Positions 55,204 through 64,000 of a stretch of DNA of 64,000 nucleotides are shown in pieces (positions within the stretch are counted from its first letter, which is position 1; each line of letters starts with the position of its first letter). The position numbers and the translations under genes were made by a program. The notes below the pieces were generated by a model, which saw only the letters and a program-made list of their open reading frames with translations, did not search any database and was not told the DNA's origin. Location: contig JAOALB010000073.1 of NCBI GenBank assembly GCA_025331125.1, forward strand, positions 186,001 through 250,000, written 5' to 3'. The DNA is from Mycogone perniciosa (lineage: Eukaryota > Ascomycota > Sordariomycetes > Hypocreales > Hypocreaceae).

Positions 55204-56323
55204 ATGTCGATTCGCACGCTCAGAATCGGTACGCTCTAATGTGCCATACACTACTATTGCATTACAAACTAATTGATTAGGTCTGATCCCCGGTGACGGC
55301 ATCGGCAAGGAAGTCATCCCCGCTGGCCGCCGCATTCTCGAGGCTCTGCCATCTTACCTCAACCTCAAGTTCGATTTCGTCGACCTCAAGGCGGGCTTTG
55401 AAGCCTTCGAGCAAACCGGATCTGCCCTGCCTGATGCGACCGTCGATGTCCTCCGCAATGAGTGCCAGGGCGCTCTCTTCGGCGCTGTCAGCTCCCCCAC
55501 ACACGCCGTCAAGGGCTATTCCTCGCCTATCGTCGCATTGCGCAAACGTCTCGACCTCTATGCCAATGTTCGCCCCGTGAAGACCGTTATGACGGCTGCT
55601 AAGCCCATCGATATGGTCATTGTCCGCGAAAATACCGAGGATTTATATGTCAAGCAGGAGAAGACGTATGATGGGCCGGAGGGCAAGGTAGCGGAAGCTA
55701 TCAAGCGCATCTCTGACAAGGCCTCGTTCCGTATCGCTGCCATGGCGGGTGACATCGCCCTGCGTCGCCAGAAGATCCGCGAGACGACACCCAGCATCCA
55801 CAGCAAGGCCTTGGTGACCATCACCCACAAGTCAAACGTGTTGTCGCAAACCGACGGTCTCTTCCGCACTGCCTCCAAGCGCGCCCTGTCTGATCCTAAA
55901 TACACCTCCGTCTCTGTCGAGGAGCAAATCGTCGACTCCATGGTTTACAAGCTCTTCCGCCAGCCCGAAGCCTACGATGTCATTGTCGCTCCTAACCTCT
56001 ACGGTGACATTCTCTCCGACGGCGCTGCGGCCCTTGTTGGAAGTCTCGGTCTCGTTCCTAGCGCCAACGTCGGTGAGGGCTTCGCCATCGGCGAGCCCTG
56101 CCACGGTAGTGCGCCGGATATCCAGGGTAAGGGGATTGCTAACCCTATCGCTACTCTGAGGAGCGCCGCCTTGATGCTTGAATTCCTTGACGAATCAGAG
56201 GCTGCTGCTAAGATTTATGCTGCTGTTGACGCGAACCTTGAGGAGGGCAAGCTGTTGAGCCCGGATTTGGGTGGTACTGCTTCAACTGAGCAGGTTGTAG
56301 AGGACATCCTGAGGCGATTGTAA
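55204..56323 (+). CDS. LYS12: Homoisocitrate dehydrogenase (alpha-aminoadipate lysine pathway)
   Basis: NAD-dependent oxidative decarboxylation of homoisocitrate to 2-oxoadipate, fourth step of fungal lysine synthesis. Two exons (55204-55228, 55281-56323) give 355 residues; the 52-nt intron has donor GTACGC and branch CTAATTG. The beta-decarboxylating dehydrogenase fold is clear: LIPGDGIGKEVIPAG, the family-specific TVDVLRNECQGALFGAVSSP and GYSSPIVALRKRLDLYANVR (the loop that selects homoisocitrate over isocitrate or isopropylmalate), the catalytic Tyr in RENTEDLYVKQE, the Lys in VTITHKSNVL and the metal-binding Asp in NLYGDILSDGAAAL. The C-terminal GEPCHGSAPDIQGKGIANPI contacts cofactor. No mitochondrial presequence is visible before the domain, unlike yeast Lys12. 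Substrate assignment rests on the loop. Confidence 0.88.
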
Positions 56324-57326
56324 GAGATATGGGGAAATGATTCGTTGGCGCTAGCATTGTCATAACCAGCTCGTGATGGCGATCGAGATGATGGTCAGCA
56401 CCTTTATCAGCAAGATTGTCGAACTCGATCGTTTCCAAGTCATTTATGTGCAGTAATTGATAAGTTGCCTCGATATGCGCCTGGCCAAACATGAAGCTCG
56501 GCCGAGACTCCAGACTTCCAAAGCGTATTTTGCTATTCAGGCACGATTTGACATCTAAGTCTCTGAGACGACGCTGCCAGAACCAACGCCTCATCACTCA
56601 CCAGCATTCTTGGAACATGGCCCACAGATGTTCACTGCTAAAACATCAAGGTATGTGTTTCAAGAAGCGCCGTCTGATAATGACCAGGACAGCGACCCCG
56701 GGACGCGTGTAAGCACAAAGGCTTCCCGTCTCCAACATCGTGAAGCGCTCAATATTTCCCAGTTCTTTTTGTCATCACCGTGACCAAGCTAGAATTTGAC
56801 GGCGGCTAGCATCGCCAGACCAGTAACGGGCGCCTTGTCATGGGGCCCGCTAACCGATCTCCACCGAATCCATATTATTATTAGTATCGCGCTCGGTGTG
56901 GTCACCCCGGGTGGGACATCACGGAATTCCATTTGCTCGCCTCTGAAGTTATTGGTTTCTCCACAGACAAGCATTTTGGTCGATCCAACGGAAAATCCAG
57001 GGTGATACAGTAGCTTCGGAGTCGCATCAAACAGAACAGAACCAACATGGCTCGCAAAAGTTCAGCAGTAGATAAACGCCCTTCCCAGTCTGCATATAAA
57101 ACCGCCGTACTTGCCTACAATATGGCTGATCATTTTTTATGTTTCTCTCCAAATACCCTCCTCTCATTACCAAGGCAGAAGCTCTTTGGGCTTCGACACA
57201 CACACTCTGTAAGTACCAGCTAATTCATATGTGACCTATTTGGCTGAAGCTTACTTTTAGCACCAAGGTACCTACGCATCAACCTGGACATATTGTACCT
57301 TATATCCGCCTTGTACCAAGATCAAA
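56324..57326. other. Spacer with a possible 5'UTR intron
   Basis: Mostly without signals. At 57209-57260 a good donor (GTAAGT), a CTAAT-type branch and a TTTTAG acceptor form a likely 5'UTR intron for the downstream gene at 57327. Confidence 0.45.
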
Positions 57327-57764
57327 ATGGCCACCAAGCGAACATATATGGTATATATCGTTATACACAAAGGGGACCCGATCGACTTCCAAAAGTTCAG
57401 ACATACTGGCCTCTGGTTTGTGCCAGTGGAAGGCGGCTCGACTTAATACTTTCATGCGACCGGCTCCACCGGGGACTTCCAGTTCCAGAAGGCAAAAGAT
57501 TTTGACCCTACTGAGACTAGAAGTTTCGCGAAGAGAGTTGAAGTTGCCAAGACGAAACACTCCTTGACATCGGACGAGCTCAGCCACTTGATGGAGGGAA
57601 CGCTGATTAATAACACCAACCCTGAATTCAACTGTCAAGTATGGGTCGATTACGGCTTGAACGTGCTGTATCAATCTGGGTATCTGACGCAGGAGGACTA
57701 TTTCAGTGGGTTGGATGGTATGGTTGAGGGAACACTCGAAGCTGAAGATGAGAACATGGCTTAG
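57327..57764 (+). pseudogene. Small conserved fungal protein gene with an in-frame TAA
   Basis: 146 codons in one frame from ATG 57327 to TAG 57764, broken by TAA at 57444-57446 (codon 40). Both sides read as one protein: RTYMVYIVIHKGDPIDFQKF and RHTGLWFVPVEGG before the stop, and YFHATGSTGDFQFQKAKDF, SFAKRVEVAKTKHSL and NPEFNCQVWVDYGLNVL after it. I recognise the general pattern of a family common in fungi (a short beta-rich front, then an NCQxW region) but know no function. After the stop the first ATG-initiated frame begins at 57591. A likely 5'UTR intron at 57209-57260 supports a formerly expressed gene. Confidence 0.6.
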
Positions 57765-57854
57765 ATTGATTAACTCGGTACCTTACTTACAACAGAATAT
57801 ATTGTCATTGTACAATAGTGTGAGAGAGACAAAGGAAACATCTACTACCCATAC

Positions 57855-58823
57855 CTAAGGCGACTGCCACTTGGAAATTGCAATATAGTCAACCAGCTCA
57901 TCAGGGTAGCTTAGAGGAAAAATGTCATCCGCATAACTTCGCCAATCCCCTTCACCAAGGCCTGAGCGCTGAAAGAATTTAACATACTCCCAGTACTCTG
58001 GATACCACCCTGCATCCTCCCAGTCGATCAGGCCCGTTATTTTGCCCTCTTTCACAATAATATTCCTTGGCGATAAGTCACAATGCGATAGAACGATTCG
58101 GTGGTCGGTACGTAACCGTCGAGCGAGAGCGTTGTGTATCGGAGGAGGAATACTCTCAAAAAGGCCAGAAAGAAGGTAAGCATTAAAACCATCTTCATTA
58201 ATGCATGCTGGGGCATGGTGAGTAGAGTAAAGACGAGTATCTCGAATCTCTATACCATCACATCCACCGATCAAGTTAGGCGGAGGCGGGATAGCTCGCA
58301 AGGTGTTGAGGAGGGCTCGTAATTGTTGGGCGATATTTTTCTTGTCACCAGCAGACATATGGGGCCATAGTTCCTGAAGCGCTTGACCCTCAATATAGTC
58401 CATTTTAATGTGCCGTTTCCCGTCCGGGGTGTTTGTCGCATTATGAACATGCGGTACGGGGAGTTGGGCTTGTTCGGCTATTCGGAGGGCTTCGGCTTCT
58501 TCGAGACGGATGCGTTTACCGGATTTTATGACGACATTGCCTGGATGTAGAGTGACCCTTCGGCCGAAGAGTTTGTGCAAGACGACAGTGCCTAGCGGAA
58601 ATTCTTGTCGTTATTCAACGAACCAACGGGAGTAGGAAGCCAAGGAGTGTGTCAAACCTTGGTCAAGTTCTTCATCTGACTCCTCCTCGTCGGAGGACCT
58701 CGCCTGCCCCCTCTACTTTCGGGCTTCTTTGAGCTTTTCCAGATATCGGGACTTGTTGGGTTTCTCGAACGGGGCCGGTGCGCCATGTGGCCTCTGGGGC
58801 GCCAGAGAGTGTGTGTTGTCCAT
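57855..58823 (-). pseudogene. APH-fold kinase-like gene with an early nonsense codon
   Basis: Two exons on the minus strand (58823-58658, 58591-57855) make 301 codons, interrupted by TAG at 58713-58715 (codon 37). After the stop the frame continues with an acidic linker (SSDEEESDEELDQ), the splice, then GTVVLHKLFGRRVTLHPG and the usual APH-family course: KSGKRIRLEEAEALRIAEQA, HIKMDYIEGQAL, the catalytic loop VLSHCDLSPRNIIVKEGK and the metal site ITGLIDWEDAGWYPEYWEY. Apart from the stop it looks intact, including the C-terminus. No other ATG exists upstream of the kinase lobe, so translation would give only a 36-residue peptide unless the stop is read through. It is the last gene before the AT-rich block. 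It is a distant relative of the APH-like gene at 36.4-37.2 kb. Confidence 0.75.
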
Positions 58824-59939
58824 CTGATCTGCCAAAATTTGCTCTTTCGATAATACAGGAGGTTCTATAAAAAGGCAGTGAGTGACACTAGATATTATGG
58901 AATTAAGTGTGGGGGGTAAGTTAAACCACTTATTATCCCGCTACCCTTAATTTCCCGCCACCCTCTTTATTTTAATTTAATACTAATACTTTAATATTAT
59001 AATAATATTGTTTTATATTATTGAATTATTATTTTAAATAAAATTAATGTTTATTATAAAATTTAAATAGTATATTATTAAAGTAGATAAAAATTATTTT
59101 AAAAGTAATATATAAAAGTAATATATATATATTACTATATAATAGTAATATAGTAAAATATTATAATTTAAAAACATAAAAGAATAAAGGAATAAGAATT
59201 ATATAAATAGTTTTTTAAGTTTTTTTTAAAATAATCTTTTAATATAACTTTTTATATAATATATTTATAGTTTAATTTTAAAGAAATAATATATATAAGT
59301 AATACATTATCCTTTGTATTTTTTTCCTTTTCACCTTTTTTATTTATATTTTATATATTAAATAATTATAATTTAATATTATTAAAATTAAAAATTAAAA
59401 AGTAAAGATTTTTATATGTTTACATAATATTAAAATTTACATTAAAGGGATAGCTTTAACTAAATTTTAATATCTTTATTATTTGTATATATTTATTATA
59501 ACTAATTAGAAATTAATAAAATAAAATAATTTTAATAAGCCTATTAAATTTATAGCAATTACCTATATATTTATTAATTTTATATTTATAAAGTATTCCT
59601 AGTATATTAATTACAATAACTTTTATAACCTATAAATATTTGCTTTTTTTAAATATAGTATTTTATTTTATTATTTAAAGCTTATTTATTAATATTTTAA
59701 ATTTAATGCCTTTACTTTTTTTTAAAGCTATATTTATTAAATAAATAAGATTTTAATAGTAATTTAAAAGTAATATAATTTATAAATAAATAAATAATAA
59801 TAATAATTATAATAATAAACTTTAATAGAAATTATTAAAAAAGATTTACTAGTAATTAATTAATATATTACTTAACTTTTATTTAACTTTTAATTAATTA
59901 AATAAAAAGCACTATTAAAAGTTGTTAAAAAGGAGGGCT

Positions 59940-60480
59940 AAAAAGTAAGGATTTTAGTGTATTTGGGTAACCTTCCTATTCTGGCTAGACCCGGAATTAG
60001 GCCCGACGCTAGGACCGAGCTCTAGAGGAACTTCGGTGTAAGTCAGGAAATTTCTGTTATCTTTAACGATAACAATTGAGCTAGGACCAGCACACCGCCT
60101 ACCCTAGACTCAATACAATAGGCATAATGGCTATTGTGAAAAATCTGGCTAAAATGGTTTCCTGTTTGTATGGCCATGAGTCGATTTGGCCGATTTCCCA
60201 TACAAATGAATTTTGCGGAAAATAGGAATAGAGCCACGAACCCAACTCTGCCGCTATATTCCTATTATCTAGTCGGAGGACTATTATAGAAGACAAAGCT
60301 ATTGTTTATATAATCACTTCTACACCAGCCGCATATACACTAGATATTTTATAGCTTCTAGCTATTAGATCATTTACAATTTAAGTGTTTATCCATTGTT
60401 AACCTAACTAGACTCTCAGTCGTTTCCTTATTGCTGCGTTATATGCAGCTTCCTAGAAGCTGCATATAAATAAGGTTTAG
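59940..60480. other. GC-richer island inside the AT-rich block
   Basis: About 540 bases of near-normal composition. It includes a TTTGTATGG / CCATACAAA inverted pair at about 60,165-60,218 and ends at a perfect 14-bp palindrome. No coding sequence. It may be a solo LTR or a younger element insertion that escaped mutation. Confidence 0.5.
60439..60469. repeat. Perfect 14-bp inverted repeat with 3-base spacer
   Basis: Left arm TTATATGCAGCTTC (60439-60452), spacer CTA, right arm GAAGCTGCATATAA (60456-60469). Exact reverse complements at the right edge of the GC-richer island. Confidence 0.9.
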
Positions 60481-63400
60481 TATAACCTTGTTACTTTAAC
60501 AATAATATTAAATAGTTTATATAATATTTTATAAGGACAATATTAAAAAGTAATAATCTATTAATTACATTAAAGAATATTATTAAGTACTTATAAAAGC
60601 TATAATATATATTAAATATAATTCTTTATTTATTTTTTGTTTAATGTAAATTTAATAATATACTATTTCTATATTAATTTTAAGGGAATATTAAATATTA
60701 TAAATATAGTTTAATATTCTTAAAGCTAAAAGTAATAAATAGTAATTCTTTTATATTATTTTATTAAACATATAGTAGATAGTATAAAGTTAAAGACTAT
60801 TAGTTTTTTTAAAAACAAATATAATAAATATATTTATAAAGCTTTTTAAAAAAAGAAATCTTTTAATATATTAATTAAATATCTTTAAAGTTTTTATAAC
60901 ATTATAAAAAAAGTAAATTAATAATATAATTAATAAGTTTATATTTTAAAATAAATTTAATATAAAAGGTTTTAAAAGGTTTATAGAAATATTTACTTTT
61001 TTATTATTTTATTTTTCTTTAATAATAATAAATATTTAAATTAATAAATTATTATAAATATATATATTTAATCTTTATAAAACCATTAAAATCGATAAAG
61101 CTATATAATTTTATTTATTATTTATAATTATTTAAACTATTAATATTAATTTTATAAGTTTAAATATATATAGTAATAGATTAATACTAATATATTAAAG
61201 AAAATTAAGCTTTTTTTAAATATCAAGTTTTAGTTAATTATAATATATATTGGAAGTAATTTAGTTAATTATTCCTTTCAAATTAATAAATTGTAAAAAC
61301 ACTTTAAATAGCTTATATTAAATAATTTATAGTTTTTTTATAATTTCAAATATTAAAGTAAATATTTACATTTGTTAAAGCCTTTATTTATAAATAAATA
61401 TAATATTAATAAAGTTAACTTTAATACTATCATTAAAATTTATATATATTTTAATAGTATTTTACTTATATATTATTATAAAGATATAAAAATATATTTT
61501 AACTCTTATATTTATTATATTAATTCAATTTAAATTATTTACTTTAATTATTAATTATTTATTTAATCTCTAAATAATTCAATATTATTAATTAAAATGT
61601 AATTAATATCTTTATTATAAAAGCAATAAAATCTAAAATTACAATATTTAAAAAAGGTAACAATATTATTTACGTAAATTATAATATTATAATTAAAGTA
61701 ATTTATAAATAAACTATTATAATATTAATAAAATATATTATAATTTAATATCTTTAATATTATTTCTTTTTTATAAATAATTTAAAAAAGCTTTAAAAAT
61801 AAATTATAAATACATATAGTTTTAAGGCTTTATATAAAGCTTTATATAATAATGCAAAACCTTTTACCTTTTATTTATATAAAAAAAGTATTTTTTTATT
61901 ACATTTAAATAAATATAAAAGTCTTTTAATGTTTAACTTTTTTTTTAAAAGATATCTTTTTAAAAAAGGTAATTAAAGTTAAGTTTTAATAAGTAATATT
62001 TCTTAAAAGGGTTTTATTGTATTTTATAAAAAGCAATTAATTATTTTTATAAATTACTGTATTTTATAATTTATTTATTTAAATACTACTTTTATTTTAA
62101 TTAATATTTACTATAAATATTATTAAATGTTAATAAAATATTTTAAATACTTTTATAATATTTCATAAAAATACTATTAAAAGTCTATTAAAAGTTATTA
62201 AATTATTTATTATAAATATAAAGTTTACTGGAAAAGTAAAGTTATATAACAGATTTTATTTTAATTCCTTCTTTACTGCTATTAACTAAATAATTGAAAT
62301 ATTAATAATATTTTAAATAAAAAGTATAAAGTAAATGAAAATTACTAAAAGACTTAATTAACGTTTATTACTATTTCTTAAAACGTTTTGAAACTTTGAA
62401 CTATTTAAATTATTTTATATTTTACATTTATTAAACAATTAATTTATTTAATTTAAAGTCCTTTGTAATATAATTTAAAAGGCTATTTAACTTTATTAAT
62501 AATTTTATTTTTTATATAAAAGTATTATTCTCTTTATTAAGGTTGACTATTAAGTTAATTATTATGGATTATATTTGTATTATATTAGTTTAAGTAATTA
62601 AAGGAAAAATTGAAGAATTATAAAAATACAATTATAATAGTTAAGTAAATATAATAATGTAAAAGTATATTAAAGCTTTAATAAAATATTTTTAATATTA
62701 AATTTAACAGGTTTAAAAGAGGAATAAAAAATAAAAAAAGGTATACAATATATATAGCTTTAAAGCGAAATATATTATGTGATAAAATAAAAAAATAGCC
62801 TTTTAAATATAATTAATAAATTATAAAGAGGAATGTAGGAAATACCTAAAAGTAAATAAATTAATATTAAAAAGTATAAATAAAAAGGGAATAGGCTTTT
62901 TTAATATTATAAAAATATAAGAAACTTTTAATTAATTAGAGAAAAAGAAAAGGAAACTTAAAAGATTAATATAAATTTATTATTAATTAAAAGTTAATTA
63001 AAGTAAAAGAAAGGCTATTTACATTTTAAAAATTAAATAAATAATAAGTAATAAAGTAATTATAAATTAAAGCCTACTTTAAATCATAGTTTAATTTAAT
63101 ACTATTAAAAGTAAAGTAAAGGTTAAATAAAAACTTTATAAACTATTAATATATGAACCCTTTTAATTTATAAAAGGGGTTATTTTTATTATTATTAAAT
63201 TTTAAGATCGCGCAATTATTATATTAAATTTTAATTAATTTAAAGACAATATTTATTTAATGAATATAACCTTATAGTAATATAAGGGGCTAGCTAAAAG
63301 TAATTAATAAAGGAATAAAAGGTTAATATACTTCGCTTTATAGATATTAAATAGGATTTATTAATTATAGGAATTATTATATTTTATATATTAAAAGTAA

Positions 63401-64000
63401 TAGGTTAAAGTAAAGTTAATAAAGATATAGTTAATTAGCTCTAAATTATTCAGCCTTCTGTACTATTTTATTACTTTTTTATTATACTTTAATACTATAT
63501 AGAAATAATATATATATTAGCTGTTATGGCACTGACTGTAACGCGATATTAACGCCCTATTACGTCAGCCCCGGACATATAACCAGGCCTTAATGCATTC
63601 CCAGCTATAGCTTTCTATAAAGCTTTAAGGCTTTCTCGCTCTTTACAGCATAATAACAATATTTACCTTATCCTGCCTTTTTATACTATAATAATTTATA
63701 TTATCCTTTAATTTAGCTGCGCTATTATAAGGCATATACCTAACTAATTATAAATTCCCTTTAAATCCCCTTTTATTCCTAAACCTATAATAATGCCTTT
63801 ACAGCCTAGCCTTTATCTTTTAAACCCTATATCTATAGGAAACTAATTATAAGCGAGATAAATCTAAATGCCTTAAACTTTACCCTGCAGCTTAACCTAG
63901 CCTAATAAACTATAATTTTAGCTATAAAGTTTATACTTTTCCCTTTTCTCTTTAAAACTTTATAGAAATCTAGTATTAATAGTAATTATATAGATTTAAT

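Larger units (their letters stand above)
58925..64000. other. AT-rich, gene-free block (probable RIP-degraded repeat DNA)
   Basis: From about 58,925 to the window end composition shifts abruptly to very high A+T with dense TA dinucleotides and stops in all frames. No gene, tRNA or tandem array is recognisable, apart from the GC-richer island at ~59,940-60,480 and a less extreme final ~470 bases. This is the usual look of old transposons mutated by repeat-induced point mutation in ascomycete centromeric, subtelomeric or dispersed AT isochores. Which of these it is cannot be told from here. Confidence 0.8.

Noticed and set aside
60043..60296. Minus-strand ORFs of 64-65 codons in the GC-richer island
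   Set aside because: They overlap in two frames, carry no motif and lie within inverted-repeat sequence.

Overview
This is nuclear DNA of a filamentous ascomycete, most likely a Eurotiomycete. The evidence is short 50-220 nt spliceosomal introns with internal CTAAY-type branch sites, a Zn2Cys6 regulator, a WSC cell-wall sensor, homoisocitrate dehydrogenase (fungal lysine pathway), a PNP-NACHT-ankyrin NLR and an AT-rich block that looks RIP-degraded. The class-level call is inference. Exon structures were worked out by hand from reading frame and splice signals; no transcript data were available.

Layout. 1-5.5 kb: 3' part of a Tho2/THOC2 mRNA-export gene. 7.7-9.6 kb: DUF300/Ost-alpha membrane protein. 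10.9-12.3 kb (minus): WSC-domain stress sensor. 12.3-19.2 kb: gene-poor, full of simple repeats and short palindromes, with a broken sugar-transporter tail near 18.6 kb. 19.2-28.3 kb: PI-PLC-like enzyme (+), Kelch single-pass membrane protein (-) and CSC1/OSCA-type channel (-). 28.3-34 kb: sparse, with a copia Gag-like ORF cut by a stop codon and an intron-containing tRNA-Lys(CUU). 34-37.2 kb: ABC1/ADCK atypical kinase (+) and an APH-family kinase (-). 37.7 kb: a 25-residue zinc-ribbon ORF. 39-42.8 kb (minus): NLR gene with two frameshifts and a nonsense codon. 43.9-51.4 kb: Zn2Cys6 regulator, NmrA-like NAD(P)-binding protein and GMC oxidoreductase, a possible small redox cluster. 52.7-53.4 kb: GRF-like zinc-finger protein. 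55.2-56.3 kb: homoisocitrate dehydrogenase. 57.3-58.8 kb: two genes, each with one in-frame stop. 58.9-64 kb: extremely AT-rich DNA without genes, apart from a GC-richer island at about 59.94-60.48 kb.

The left half is mostly conserved housekeeping and cell-surface functions (mRNA export, wall sensing, osmosensitive channel, lipid signalling). The right half is accessory: NLR, redox enzymes, Gag relic and decaying genes, next to a silenced-looking AT block. I found no wholly new system. The most unusual signals are (i) coding regions each broken by one or a few lesions, three of the five in the right third, (ii) a family of short intergenic palindromes built on TACGGAGTA/TACGAAGTA, (iii) a 41-bp-arm hairpin at 46.3-46.4 kb, (iv) a GC-AG intron needed to complete the GMC enzyme, and (v) the tiny zinc-ribbon ORF.
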